This document shows positions 34,822 to 45,910 of a stretch of DNA of 64,000 nucleotides, piece after piece (position 1 is the first letter of the stretch; each line of letters starts with the position of its first letter). This stretch comes from Pseudomonas sp. M47T1 (GTDB lineage Bacteria > Pseudomonadota > Gammaproteobacteria > Pseudomonadales > Pseudomonadaceae). The translations under genes were made by a program, and so were the position numbers. Under the pieces are notes generated by a model. The model saw nothing but the letters and a program-made list of their open reading frames with translations, was not told the DNA's origin and did not search any database. The stretch covers positions 1-64,000 of the forward strand of contig NZ_AJWX01000023.1 of the NCBI RefSeq assembly GCF_000263855.1, read 5' to 3'.

Positions 34822-36426
34822 ATGCGCAACGCTGTCCAGCGCCGTTGGTATGTCCCCGTGTTCGCCATGGCGGCGCTGGTGTTGTTGCCTCTCAGCGTCC
34901 TGCTGCTGTCCTGGCAGAGCATCGACACGTCGATCTGGCAGCACCTGTGGGCCACCCAACTGCCGCGCCTGCTGGGCAATACCCTGACGCTGCTGGTGGG
35001 GGTGGGCATTGGCGTTACGCTACTGGGCGTCAGCCTGGCCTGGTTGACCAGCCTGTGCCAGTTTCCTGGCCGCCGCTGGCTGGACTGGGCACTGATGCTA
35101 CCGTTTGCCATCCCTGCGTATGTGCTGGCCTTCGTTTTCGTCGGCCTGCTGGACTTCGCCGGGCCCTTGCAGGCATTGCTGCGCGAATGGTTCGGCAGCG
35201 ATGTGCGCCTGCCGCGAGTGCGCTCTACGGGTGGCGTCATCGCGGTGCTGGTGCTGGTGTTCTACCCCTACGTCTACCTGCTGGCGCGTACTGCCTTCCT
35301 GGCCCAGGGGCGTGGGTTGATGGAGGCTGCGCGTGTGCTGGGGCAAACGCCCTGGCAGGCGTTCTGGCGCGTGGCACTGCCCATGGCGCGGCCGGCTATT
35401 GGTGCCGGTGTGGCCTTGGCCATGATGGAAACTCTGGCCGACTTCGGTGCGGTGGCGGTGTTCAACTTCGATACTTTTACCACGGCTATCTACAAGACCT
35501 GGTACGGGTTCTTCAGCCTGTCCAGCGCGGCCCAATTGGCCAGCCTGCTGTTGTTGGCCGTGATTGTGGTGCTGTACGGCGAACGTCGGGCCCGTGGCGC
35601 GGCCCATGCTGGCAGCGAACGGGTGCGCGGCCATTTGCTGTACCGCCTGCGGGGCTGGAGGGCCGCGGCCGCTACAGGCTGGTGTAGCCTGGTGTTCGCC
35701 TGCGCGTTCGTGGTGCCGGTGCTGCAATTGATCGTCTGGTGTTGGCAGCGCGGGCGCTTCGACTTGGACGAACGGTACCTGGGCCTGATTCTGCACACGT
35801 TGTACCTCGGCACGCTGGCGGCACTGCTAACCGTGGTGCTGGCGCTGGTGTTGGTATTCGCGCGGCGGCTGGCGCCTACCCGGGGCATCAGCCTCGGCGT
35901 GGGGCTGGCCAACCTGGGCTACGCGCTGCCGGGGTCGGTACTGGCGGTGTCGATCATGTTGGCCTTCAGCTACCTGGATACCGCGCTGATTATTCCGCTG
36001 GCAGGCAGGCCGCTGCTGCTCGGCAGCCTGAGCGCCTTGTTGCTGGCCTACCTGGTGCGCTTCATGGCCGTGGCCCATGGCCCACTGGAAAGCAGCCTGG
36101 CGAAGATCCGGCCATCCTTGCCCGAGGCGTCCCGCAGCCTGGGGGTGGCAGGGCTGCCATTGTTCTTGCGGGTCTACGTGCCGCTGCTGTTGCCGGGGGC
36201 CTTGAGTGCAGCCTTGCTGGTGTTTGTCGATGTGCTCAAGGAAATGCCCGCTACGCTGTTGATGCGGCCCTTTGGCTGGGACACGCTGGCCGTGCGCATC
36301 TTTGAAATGACCAGTGAAGGAGAGTGGGCGCGGGCGTCCTTGCCGGCCTTGACCCTGGTGCTGGCCGGCCTGTTGCCGGTGATCGGGCTGATTCGACGTT
36401 CGGCACGACGGATCGGTCAAACCTGA
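34822..36426 (+). CDS. Ferric iron ABC transporter permease (FbpB-like)
   Basis: The 534-residue inner membrane protein has two Binding-protein-dependent permease halves, with about twelve membrane helices in total and an EAA loop in each half: LMEAARVLGQTPWQAFWRVALP near residue 168 and LPEASRSLGVAGLPLFLRVYVP near 430. This two-in-one layout matches FbpB/SfuB. The next gene is gcvT on the same strand, preceded by a hairpin, so no ATPase gene belongs to this operon. Confidence 0.93.
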   Translation: MRNAVQRRWYVPVFAMAALVLLPLSVLLLSWQSIDTSIWQHLWATQLPRLLGNTLTLLVGVGIGVTLLGVSLAWLTSLCQFPGRRWLDWALMLPFAIPAYVLAFVFVGLLDFAGPLQALLREWFGSDVRLPRVRSTGGVIAVLVLVFYPYVYLLARTAFLAQGRGLMEAARVLGQTPWQAFWRVALPMARPAIGAGVALAMMETLADFGAVAVFNFDTFTTAIYKTWYGFFSLSSAAQLASLLLLAVIVVLYGERRARGAAHAGSERVRGHLLYRLRGWRAAAATGWCSLVFACAFVVPVLQLIVWCWQRGRFDLDERYLGLILHTLYLGTLAALLTVVLALVLVFARRLAPTRGISLGVGLANLGYALPGSVLAVSIMLAFSYLDTALIIPLAGRPLLLGSLSALLLAYLVRFMAVAHGPLESSLAKIRPSLPEASRSLGVAGLPLFLRVYVPLLLPGALSAALLVFVDVLKEMPATLLMRPFGWDTLAVRIFEMTSEGEWARASLPALTLVLAGLLPVIGLIRRSARRIGQT

Positions 36427-36429
36427 AGG

Positions 36430-36447
36430 CACCTCTGCCCAGAGGTG
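36430..36447 (+). other. Hairpin after the iron permease gene
   Basis: CACCTCTG and CAGAGGTG form an 8-bp inverted repeat with a two-base centre right after the permease stop. There is no T-run, so it may be an mRNA 3' stabiliser or a weak stop. Confidence 0.4.
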
Positions 36448-36600
36448 TCAGGGCCGCGCCTTGCGGCTACAATGCGCGGCATTCGGCGCGGCCGGTCATT
36501 GTGATCTGGTCTTTCAGGCACCCCGCAAAGCACTGTTCCAGAGCCTTTCGGGTGATTTGCCCAGTATTCGCGCCTTCGCCAAGCCCGGAAGGAGAAACCC

Positions 36601-37683
36601 ATGGGACAGCGTACGCCTCTCTATGACCTGCATTTGGCGCTGGGCGCCAAAATGGTCGATTTTGGCGGTTGGGACATGCCCCTGCATTATGGATCGCAGG
36701 TCGAGGAGCACCACCAGGTGCGCCGTGACTGCGGTGTGTTCGACGTGTCACACATGACCGTCATCGACATTGGCGGGCCCCAGGCCCGGGTTTTTCTCCA
36801 GCGCCTGCTGGCCAATGATGTAGCGCGCCTGCAGGATCACGGTTCGGCCCTTTACAGCGCCATGCTCGACGAGCACGGCGGCATCGTCGATGACATGATT
36901 GTGTACCTGGTGGGGAGCGATTTTCGCCTGGTGGTCAACGCCGCCACGCGCGATCAGGACCTGGCCTGGATCGAAGGTGTCAGCGCCGGTTTCGACGTTC
37001 AGGTTACCGAGCGGCCCGAACTGGCCATGCTCGCTATCCAGGGGCCCCAGGCGCGGCATAAGGTCGCGCAGTTGGTGAGCCAGGCGCGTGCCAATCTGAT
37101 TGCTCAACTCAAGCCCTTCCAGGGCCTGGCCGACGGCGATTGGTTTATCGCCCGTACTGGTTACACCGGCGAAGACGGCCTGGAAATTGTGTTGCCGGCC
37201 ATCGAGGCCCCCGGCTTTTTCAACGACCTGGTTGGCGCCGGCATTGCCCCGATAGGCCTGGGAGCCCGGGATACGCTGCGTCTGGAGGCGGGCATGAACC
37301 TGTACGGCCAGGATATCGACCAGGCGCATTCGCCGTTGGCATCGAACATGGCCTGGAGTATCGCCTGGGAACCGGGCGACCGTGATTTCGTTGGCCGCGC
37401 GGCGCTGGAAGCCGAACGTGGCCAGGGTATTGGTGAAAAACTGGTCGGCCTGGTGCTGGAAGAGCGCGGTGTGTTGCGTGCTCACCAGGTGGTACGGGTC
37501 GCAGAAATTGGCGAAGGGGAGATCACCAGTGGTAGTTTCTCTCCTACGTTGAGCAAATCGATCGCCCTGGCGCGCGTACCGATGGCCACCGCCGACCGAG
37601 CCGAGGTGGAAATCCGCGGCAAGTGGTACCCGGTACGGGTGGTGCGTCCCACGTTCGTGCGCCATGGAAAAACCCTGATCTGA
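36601..37683 (+). CDS. gcvT: Glycine cleavage T protein (aminomethyltransferase)
   Basis: The 360-residue folate enzyme releases ammonia and transfers the methylene from lipoyl H protein to THF. It starts GQRTPLYDLHLALGAKMVDFGGWDMPLHY and has the catalytic Asp region DVSHMTVIDI near residue 47, the folate-binding ARTGYTGEDGLEI near 185 and DTLRLEAGMNLYGQDID near 225. It is the first gene of gcvT-gcvH-gcvP. AAGGAG lies 6 bases before the ATG. No glycine riboswitch is apparent in the 174-base leader. Confidence 0.96.
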   Translation: MGQRTPLYDLHLALGAKMVDFGGWDMPLHYGSQVEEHHQVRRDCGVFDVSHMTVIDIGGPQARVFLQRLLANDVARLQDHGSALYSAMLDEHGGIVDDMIVYLVGSDFRLVVNAATRDQDLAWIEGVSAGFDVQVTERPELAMLAIQGPQARHKVAQLVSQARANLIAQLKPFQGLADGDWFIARTGYTGEDGLEIVLPAIEAPGFFNDLVGAGIAPIGLGARDTLRLEAGMNLYGQDIDQAHSPLASNMAWSIAWEPGDRDFVGRAALEAERGQGIGEKLVGLVLEERGVLRAHQVVRVAEIGEGEITSGSFSPTLSKSIALARVPMATADRAEVEIRGKWYPVRVVRPTFVRHGKTLI

Positions 37684-37727
37684 ATTTTTGCGGGCCTGCC
37701 GCTGACCCTGTTGAGGACAAGAAAATC

Positions 37728-38111
37728 ATGAGCGATATCCCAGCTGACCTGCGTTTTGCCGAAAGCCACGAGTGGGCGCGCCTGGAAGCCGATGGCACGC
37801 TAACCGTGGGTATTTCCGACCATGCCCAGGAAGCCCTGGGTGACGTGGTGTTCGTGGAATTGACCGAAGTGGGCAACGTATTTGCCGCAGGCGATGCTGC
37901 GGGCGTGGTCGAGTCGGTAAAGGCCGCCTCAGACATTTACTCGCCCGTTTCGGGCGAGGTCATTGCAGTAAACGACGCGCTGGACGGCAGCCCCGAGCTG
38001 TTGAACACCGAACCGTACAGCGCCTGGATCTTCAAGCTCAAGCCAAGCGACACGGCTGAGCTGGACAAGCTGCTGGACGCCGCAGGTTACAAAGCCGCCA
38101 TCGGCGAGTAA
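37728..38111 (+). CDS. gcvH: Glycine cleavage H protein
   Basis: The 127-residue carrier holds the lipoyl arm on the Lys in ESVKAASDIYSP near residue 65. It starts MSDIPADLRFAESHEWAR, with GAGG upstream, and shuttles the aminomethyl group between GcvP and GcvT. It lies 44 bases after gcvT and 84 bases before gcvP. Confidence 0.97.
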   Translation: MSDIPADLRFAESHEWARLEADGTLTVGISDHAQEALGDVVFVELTEVGNVFAAGDAAGVVESVKAASDIYSPVSGEVIAVNDALDGSPELLNTEPYSAWIFKLKPSDTAELDKLLDAAGYKAAIGE

Positions 38112-38195
38112 CTTCCGGGCGCGGGCGGCAATCTCTTTCTAGACTGAACCAGGCCTCGACCCGTCGAGGCCTTGTCCTGTGAAGAGAGAGCCGTC

Positions 38196-41072
38196 ATGTC
38201 CCGGTTGCCATCGCTCAGCGAACTGCAAGACCCCGATGCCTTCCCTCGGCGCCACCTGGGCCCCGATGGCGCTGAACAGCGCGCCATGCTCGATGCCCTT
38301 GGCCTTGCCAGCCGCGTCGAACTAATAGAACAAACCGTCCCCCCGAGCATTCGCTTCAACCGTGCGCTGCAATTGCCCGCTGCACTGGATGAAACCGCTG
38401 CGCTAAGCAAACTGCGTGGCTATGCCGAGCAGAACCAGTTGTGGACCAGCCTGATCGGCATGGGGTACCACGCCACCTTGACCCCCGGGGTGATACTGCG
38501 CAATGTGCTGGAAAACCCTGGCTGGTACACCGCGTACACGCCTTATCAACCTGAAATAGCCCAAGGCCGCCTGGAAGCACTGCTCAATTTCCAGCAGATG
38601 ACCATCGACCTGACCGGGCTGGAGCTGGCGAACGCCTCGCTGCTGGATGAAGCCACGGCCGCCGCCGAGGCCATGGCCTTGGCGCGGCGGGTAAGCAAAT
38701 CGAAGAGCCCGCGGTTCTTCATCGACAGCCAATGCCATCCGCAAACCCTCTCCGTGGTGCAGACCCGCGCCGACGGCTTTGGCATAGAGTTGGTGGTCGA
38801 CACTGTGGCCAACCTGGCCGCCCATGATGTGTTCGGCGCGGTGTTGCAGTACCCCGATACCCACGGCGAAGTGCGCGACCTGCGGCCGCTGATCGACCAC
38901 CTGCATGCCCACCAGGCTATCGCTTGCGTTGCGGCGGACCTGCTAAGCCTGCTGGTGCTCACGCCGCCCGGCGAGATGGGCGCCGACGTGGTGTTCGGCT
39001 CCTCGCAGCGCTTCGGCGTGCCCATGGGTTACGGCGGCCCTCACGCCGCCTATTTTGCCAGCCGCGAGGACTACAAACGCGCGGTGCCAGGGCGCATCAT
39101 CGGCGTGTCGAAGGATGCGCGCGGCAACGTTGCCTTGCGCATGGCACTGCAAACCCGCGAGCAACATATCCGCCGCGAAAAGGCCAACTCCAACATCTGC
39201 ACCGCCCAGGTGTTGCTGGCCAATATCGCCGGTTTCTATGCTGTTTACCACGGCCCTGTGGGCCTGCGCCGCATTGCCCAGCGGGTCCACCGGCTCACGC
39301 AAATACTGGCCGAGGGGCTTGAACGCAAGGGCATCAAACGCATCAACCAGCACTTTTTCGACACCCTGACCCTGGACGTGGGGGGCGTGCAAACCGCCAT
39401 TCTCGAAAGCGCCCAGGCAGCCCGGGTCAACCTGCGCATTAGCGGGCGTGGGCACGTCGGCCTGAGCCTGGATGAAACCTGTGACGCAGCCACTGTACGG
39501 CTGCTGTGGGACATTCTGCTGGGGGCCGATCACGGTCTTGACGTGAACGCGCTGGATGCCGAGGCGCTGGCCGTTGGGATTCCTGCGGGCCTTGAGCGCA
39601 CCTCGGATTACCTGACCCCCCCAGTGTTCAATCAACATCACAGCGAAACCGAGATGCTGCGCTACCTCAAGCAGCTGGAAAACAAGGACCTGGCCCTCAA
39701 CCAATCGATGATTGCACTGGGCTCCTGCACCATGAAACTCAACGCCACCAGCGAGATGATTCCCATCACCTGGCCCGAGTTTGCCAATTTGCATCCGTTC
39801 GCGCCGGTGGAACAGGCGCGCGGCTACAAGGCTATGATTGACGAACTGGAACACTGGCTGTGCGCGATCACCGGCTTCGATGCCATTTGCATGCAGCCCA
39901 ACTCCGGTGCCCAGGGTGAATACGCAGGCTTGCTGGCCATCCGCAAGTACCACGAGAGCCGCCAGCAGGGGCAGCGCAACATCTGCCTGATCCCGGCCTC
40001 GGCCCACGGCACCAATCCGGCTTCTGCGCAGATGGCCAGCATGCAGGTGGTGATTGTCGAGTGCGACGAGGCGGGTAACGTCGACCTCGACGACCTCAAG
40101 GCCAAGGCCCAGGCGGCCGGCGATAAGCTTTCGTGCCTGATGGCGACCTACCCATCCACCCACGGGGTGTACGAGGAGGGCATCGTCGAGATCTGCGAGG
40201 TCATCCACCAGCATGGTGGCCAGGTGTACATGGACGGTGCCAACCTCAATGCCCAGGTGGGTGTGGCGCGGCCAGCCGACATCGGTGCCGACGTATCACA
40301 CATGAACTTGCACAAGACCTTCTGCATACCCCATGGCGGCGGTGGGCCGGGCATGGGGCCGATAGGCGTGCGCGCGCACCTGGCACCCTTCGTGGCCAAC
40401 CACCCGGTGGTGCCGATCGATGGGCCATTGCCGAACAACGGTGCGGTCAGCGCAGCGCCCTGGGGCAGCGCGAGTATCCTGCCCATCAGCTGGATGTATA
40501 TCGCCATGATGGGGCCACAACTGGTGGATGCCACCGAGGTCGCCATCCTGTCCGCCAACTACCTGGCGCAGCAGTTGGGCGGAGCGTTTGCGGTGCTGTA
40601 CAGCGGCCGTAATGGCCGGGTGGCGCATGAGTGCATACTTGACCTGAGACCGCTCAAGGCGCTGAGCGGCATCAGTGAGGAGGACGTTGCCAAGCGCTTG
40701 ATGGACTACGGTTTCCACGCCCCGACCATGTCATTTCCGGTGCCGGGCACGTTGATGATCGAGCCCACCGAAAGCGAATCGAAAGCGGAGCTGGATCGCT
40801 TTGTCGAAGCCATGCTCAGCATTCGCGCTGAAATCGCCCAGGTTGCCGAGGGGCAGTGGCCTGCCGAGGACAACCCGCTCAAGCGTGCCCCGCACACCCT
40901 TGCCGATATAACTGGAATGTGGGAACGACCCTATTCCATCGCCCAGGCAATTACCCCCAGCAGCCACACTCGGGCGCACAAGTACTGGCCAACGGTGAAC
41001 CGGGTCGACAACGTGTATGGGGACAGAAATTTGTATTGCGCATGCGTGCCAGTGGATGACTACAGAACATAA
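38196..41072 (+). CDS. gcvP: Glycine dehydrogenase (decarboxylating), P protein
   Basis: The 958-residue PLP enzyme decarboxylates glycine and loads H protein. The fold repeats twice, with a regulatory half (FPRRHLGPD near the start) and a catalytic half whose NLHKTFCIPHGGGGPG segment near residue 705 holds the PLP lysine. Length agrees with bacterial single-chain GcvP. The ATG at 38196 is preferred to TTG at 38172. It ends the gcv operon; a palindrome (41084) follows its stop. Confidence 0.97.
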   Translation: MSRLPSLSELQDPDAFPRRHLGPDGAEQRAMLDALGLASRVELIEQTVPPSIRFNRALQLPAALDETAALSKLRGYAEQNQLWTSLIGMGYHATLTPGVILRNVLENPGWYTAYTPYQPEIAQGRLEALLNFQQMTIDLTGLELANASLLDEATAAAEAMALARRVSKSKSPRFFIDSQCHPQTLSVVQTRADGFGIELVVDTVANLAAHDVFGAVLQYPDTHGEVRDLRPLIDHLHAHQAIACVAADLLSLLVLTPPGEMGADVVFGSSQRFGVPMGYGGPHAAYFASREDYKRAVPGRIIGVSKDARGNVALRMALQTREQHIRREKANSNICTAQVLLANIAGFYAVYHGPVGLRRIAQRVHRLTQILAEGLERKGIKRINQHFFDTLTLDVGGVQTAILESAQAARVNLRISGRGHVGLSLDETCDAATVRLLWDILLGADHGLDVNALDAEALAVGIPAGLERTSDYLTPPVFNQHHSETEMLRYLKQLENKDLALNQSMIALGSCTMKLNATSEMIPITWPEFANLHPFAPVEQARGYKAMIDELEHWLCAITGFDAICMQPNSGAQGEYAGLLAIRKYHESRQQGQRNICLIPASAHGTNPASAQMASMQVVIVECDEAGNVDLDDLKAKAQAAGDKLSCLMATYPSTHGVYEEGIVEICEVIHQHGGQVYMDGANLNAQVGVARPADIGADVSHMNLHKTFCIPHGGGGPGMGPIGVRAHLAPFVANHPVVPIDGPLPNNGAVSAAPWGSASILPISWMYIAMMGPQLVDATEVAILSANYLAQQLGGAFAVLYSGRNGRVAHECILDLRPLKALSGISEEDVAKRLMDYGFHAPTMSFPVPGTLMIEPTESESKAELDRFVEAMLSIRAEIAQVAEGQWPAEDNPLKRAPHTLADITGMWERPYSIAQAITPSSHTRAHKYWPTVNRVDNVYGDRNLYCACVPVDDYRT

Positions 41073-41083
41073 TGGCCGACTAG

Positions 41084-41117
41084 CCATGTGGGAGCTGGCT
41101 TGCCAGCTCCCACATGG
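41084..41117. repeat. REP-like palindrome after gcvP
   Basis: CCATGTGGGAGCTGGC, TT, GCCAGCTCCCACATGG form a near-perfect 16-bp inverted repeat between convergent gcvP and the DUF2388 gene. The core GTGGGAGCTGGC recurs at 44367, so it is a dispersed element. Confidence 0.75.
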
Positions 41118-41128
41118 GGGCTACAACG

Positions 41129-41452
41129 TCATTCTGCTGCCACGGGTTCGGCGCCCTTGATCAGGATGGCGTTGGCCAGTTCCATGTCGGTGGCTTTGAG
41201 CCCCGGGTTATCGCTGCGAACCTGTTGCATGGCAGCGGCCAGGTAAGGCCCCTCGATGGTGCCGTTGCTGGCGACGTAGCTGCCAGCGTCGTCCTGTGCG
41301 GCGACAATCAGCTTGTGATGACGAAACGTCAGGTAGGTCGAACCGGTGGTTGCACCGGAAGACAGGACGTCTCTCAGGAAACCGTCGGCCATGGCAGAGC
41401 CGACAGGTACGGACAGCAGAGCGAGTGTTACGACGGCAGTTTTCAGACGCAT
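41129..41452 (-). CDS. DUF2388 family exported protein
   Basis: The 107-residue protein has a signal peptide ending near SAMA (about residue 22), then the GFLRDVLSSGATTGSTYLTF block and a VASNGTIEGPYLAAAMQQVR segment, matching a small Pseudomonas-specific exported family (DUF2388). Function is unknown. It is convergent with gcvP, and the REP palindrome separates them. Confidence 0.8.
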   Translation of the reverse strand: MRLKTAVVTLALLSVPVGSAMADGFLRDVLSSGATTGSTYLTFRHHKLIVAAQDDAGSYVASNGTIEGPYLAAAMQQVRSDNPGLKATDMELANAILIKGAEPVAAE

Positions 41453-41528
41453 GATGGGTGACTCCGACAGGGATTATCTCGCTATTTTGATGCTAAAGCC
41501 CTGGGCGGAGTTCCCGATGCGCGGCGCA

Positions 41529-43310
<1,782 letters not shown>

Positions 43311-43437
43311 GCGGGCTCCTTGGCTCGTTCTACGACGCACAGGTCAGCAAGCGGCGCCTGAGCGTGAACGATAGACCGGGGAATCGCGCTGATGTTGCCC
43401 ACTATGGCTGGAAAAGTTACCGGGCCTTGCGCCGCGA

Positions 43438-43761
43438 TCAGCCTGCGGCGGCCAGGCACTCGTGGTCCGCGGCCTGCAGCTCTACGGAGACTACGCAGAC
43501 CAGGTTGAGCATTTTGTTGCTGATGACTTCGGCGCGGTGCCAGCTGAGGCCATCAACGCTTAATTCCATGTGCAGCAGGTCGTCTGTGCGCACTACGTTC
43601 AGCGCTGTTGGCGTCAGGTATTGCATGGCCAGCAGGTTGAGCACGCGGCACAGGCTGTCGGGCTCGGCTTCGGCCACCAGGCGGTAGTGAACCAGGCAGG
43701 TGGCCTGACGGCCGTTCCAGTGATCGCTGCGGGTGGGCAGGTGGGCTTCATGGATGGACAT
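43438..43761 (-). CDS. Small ACT-domain-like protein
   Basis: The 107-residue protein starts MSIHEAHLPTRSDHW and its middle (VAEAEPDSLCRVLNLLAMQYLTP, then LLHMELSVDGLSWHRAEVI, and MLNLVCVVSVEL) has the beta-alpha-beta pattern of ACT domains, as in the small subunit of acetolactate synthase. GGAAG lies 8 bases before the chosen ATG. It is divergent from an AsnC-family regulator 127 bases away, which suggests amino-acid-linked regulation. It could also be an unrecognised Pseudomonas family. Confidence 0.6.
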   Translation of the reverse strand: MSIHEAHLPTRSDHWNGRQATCLVHYRLVAEAEPDSLCRVLNLLAMQYLTPTALNVVRTDDLLHMELSVDGLSWHRAEVISNKMLNLVCVVSVELQAADHECLAAAG

Positions 43762-43855
43762 GGCGGGCTTCCAAAAAACGATGCGCACAGCTTTGCACGC
43801 TCACCGGGGTATTTCTTGCCTCAAAACGCTAAGCAGTCATCGGTTTTGAATTGTA

Positions 43856-43871
43856 TGATTCATTTTCTGGC
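43856..43871. promoter_or_regulatory. Possible AsnC-family operator
   Basis: TGAAT and ATTCA form an inverted repeat with a 6-base centre in the region between the divergent ACT-like gene and the AsnC regulator. Lrp/AsnC proteins favour AT-rich dyads of about 15 bp. It is 17 bases upstream of the regulator start. Confidence 0.35.
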
Positions 43872-43888
43872 AATAAAGGGGAATAGTT

Positions 43889-44362
43889 ATGCAAGGTGAG
43901 CTGGATCAGTACGATCGGCGCATCCTGGCGCTGCTGCAAGAGGATGCGTCACTGTCCAGCGCACAGATCGCCGAGCAGGTGGGCCTGTCGCAATCGCCGT
44001 GCTGGCGGCGCATACAGCGGCTCAAGGAGGAGGGCGTGATACGGGCGCAGGTTACCCTGCTGGACCGCAAGAAGATCGGCCTTAACACGCAGATATTCGC
44101 CGAGGTCAAACTCAACGCCCACGGCCGCTCCAACTTTACCGAGTTCACCGACGCGATTCGCGGTTTTCCGGAAGTGCTGGAATGCTATGTGCTGATGGGG
44201 TCGGTGGATTTCTTGCTGCGCATCGTTACCCCGGATATCGAGGCCTATGAGCGGTTTTTCTTTGAAAAACTGTCGCTGGTGCCGGGCATCCAGGAAGTGA
44301 ATTCGACCGTGGCGCTGTCGGAGATCAAGTCCACCACCAGCTTGCCGGTGCTGCGCAGTTAA
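43889..44362 (+). CDS. Lrp/AsnC family transcriptional regulator
   Basis: The 157-residue protein has an N-terminal helix-turn-helix (DRRILALLQEDASLSSAQIAEQVGLSQSPCWRRIQRL) and a C-terminal RAM/ACT-like domain with VLECYVLMGSVDFLLRIV near residue 95. AAGGGG precedes the ATG. The divergent ACT-like gene is its likely target. The effector amino acid cannot be told from sequence. Confidence 0.93.
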   Translation: MQGELDQYDRRILALLQEDASLSSAQIAEQVGLSQSPCWRRIQRLKEEGVIRAQVTLLDRKKIGLNTQIFAEVKLNAHGRSNFTEFTDAIRGFPEVLECYVLMGSVDFLLRIVTPDIEAYERFFFEKLSLVPGIQEVNSTVALSEIKSTTSLPVLRS

Positions 44363-44366
44363 GCCA

Positions 44367-44392
44367 GTGGGAGCTGGCTTGCCAGCTCCCAC
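44367..44392. repeat. Second copy of the GTGGGAGCTGGC palindrome
   Basis: GTGGGAGCTGGC, TT, GCCAGCTCCCAC is a perfect 12-bp inverted repeat right after the AsnC gene, identical in its core to the copy after gcvP. It lies between convergent genes and may act as a stop or stabiliser. Confidence 0.8.
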
Positions 44393-44404
44393 AGCTCACA
44401 TCAA

Positions 44405-45772
44405 TTACTTACGCAGGATCTGCTTCCACGCGCGGCTCTGGGCTACGGTCAGCGCCTGGTGGACGCGGGCTTCCAGCACTTCGTCACTGATGTCGGTGTA
44501 GGCCAGTTCGTGCAGCTTGTTCAGCTCGCCGTACAGGCGGTCGACTTCCGGCAGGTCCAGCACGTTGCGGGCGTGATGCAGCCAGGCCTGAATGCGCTCG
44601 ATGCGTGGCAGCTGCTCGGCCAGGTCTTCAGGCTGCTGCTGATAGCGGCCCAACTGCAAGGCGGTGGCTTCTTCGCCAAGGAAGTGGCCCAGCCAGTTCA
44701 TCAGTTGCGCAGCGCCCTGGCGGTTGCCACGGTTGTTGCGCTCCACGGTCCAGGCGCGGTCCATCAGCCAGCGCGAAGTGTTCAGCGAGAACAGGCCCCA
44801 GCGGGTGTCCTGCAGCTCTTCGGCGAACTGCTCGGGCGCGGCCTTGCGAACATCTTCGTCTTCCTGGCCGGCCTGCACCAGCGGGCGCCAGTCTTCCAGT
44901 AGCGCGTCCAGGCTCAGGCGCAGTTCGTGCGTGGTGCTGCGCGGCGCGGCCTGGCCGAGGCTGCCAGCCAGGGCACGCAGCTCGATCAGTTGCGCTACCC
45001 AGTCCTGCAGCAAGCGCCAGTGACCATTGAAGCGGTATTGTTCGGCCAGGCGCTGGCTAGTGCCCAACAGGTGCCAGGCCAGGGCGGTGAAGGCATCGTC
45101 CAGGGGCATCTCGGCGTTCAGCTCTGGCGCCGGCAGGCTCAGGGCATAGCTGCCCGGTTCGGCCAGGCGGTAGCCGCGCTCGGCCTTGCTGATATCGCAT
45201 GGCATCAGCGGCAGCTTGATGGCCAGCTCGGCGGCGAGTTCCAGCAGGGCCGCAGGCTCGCCTTCGCGCAGTTCGAGTTCCAGCTCGCAGATCTCTTCGG
45301 ATTGCTTGCCAACGATAACCTTGCCCAGGTCCAGCGCAGCTTCGATCACCACCTTGGCCTTGCCGCGGCCCCAGGCGATTTCCGCACGCTCGCGAACGAA
45401 GTCGGTGGTGAACACCGGCTTGATGGTTTTCTTGTCCAGCTCGGCCAGCTCTTGCGGCCAGCATTCGCCGTCCAGCTTCTTCAGGTCCAGCTTGGCCTTG
45501 GTCAGGTCCCAGTTGTACTCGTTGCGCTCGGACAGGCCGGCGATGCTCTGGCCGCGAGTCTTCAGGGTCTGGATGATCTCGTCGCCATCCTTGCGCAGGC
45601 GCAGGGCAACCTTGGCGCCGGCCAGCTCGCCGGTGGGGGTGTCGAAGTACTGATTGAACAGCTCACGGCGTTCCCAGCCACTTTTGTTGCGCTTTTTCAG
45701 CAACGGGTGTTCGCGCAATTCAGCCAGGGTTTCAGGGCTGACGCGCAGTTTGATTTCGGTTTCTTTTTGCAT
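44405..45772 (-). CDS. CYTH-CHAD inorganic triphosphatase
   Basis: The 455-residue protein has the CYTH signature ETEIK (ExExK) at residues 4-8 and further acidic/basic strands (RLRKDGDEIIQTLK near 58), then a CHAD domain from about residue 205 with conserved His residues (TTHELRLSLDALL near 285, HHARNVL near 400). The ygiF product of E. coli has the same layout and hydrolyses tripolyphosphate. CHAD domains bind polyphosphate. Its role with ppk and ppx in this window is only an inference. It is convergent with the AsnC gene and divergent from argE. Confidence 0.92.
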   Translation of the reverse strand: MQKETEIKLRVSPETLAELREHPLLKKRNKSGWERRELFNQYFDTPTGELAGAKVALRLRKDGDEIIQTLKTRGQSIAGLSERNEYNWDLTKAKLDLKKLDGECWPQELAELDKKTIKPVFTTDFVRERAEIAWGRGKAKVVIEAALDLGKVIVGKQSEEICELELELREGEPAALLELAAELAIKLPLMPCDISKAERGYRLAEPGSYALSLPAPELNAEMPLDDAFTALAWHLLGTSQRLAEQYRFNGHWRLLQDWVAQLIELRALAGSLGQAAPRSTTHELRLSLDALLEDWRPLVQAGQEDEDVRKAAPEQFAEELQDTRWGLFSLNTSRWLMDRAWTVERNNRGNRQGAAQLMNWLGHFLGEEATALQLGRYQQQPEDLAEQLPRIERIQAWLHHARNVLDLPEVDRLYGELNKLHELAYTDISDEVLEARVHQALTVAQSRAWKQILRK

Positions 45773-45910
45773 GGCGGGAGAATCCAGGCGCTGTTCTGAT
45801 AGGAGCGCAGATGACTGCTAAGGCCGTGCAGTGTACAGCAGTCCCATCCCGGCGGTTTATTCTCGGTACTCAATGGCTCTATGATGGGGTTCGCCAACTG
45901 GAGAATGCCC

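Noticed and set aside
36427..36600. Possible glycine riboswitch before gcvT
   Set aside because: The leader contains only a small hairpin after the previous gene; no tandem glycine aptamer core was seen.
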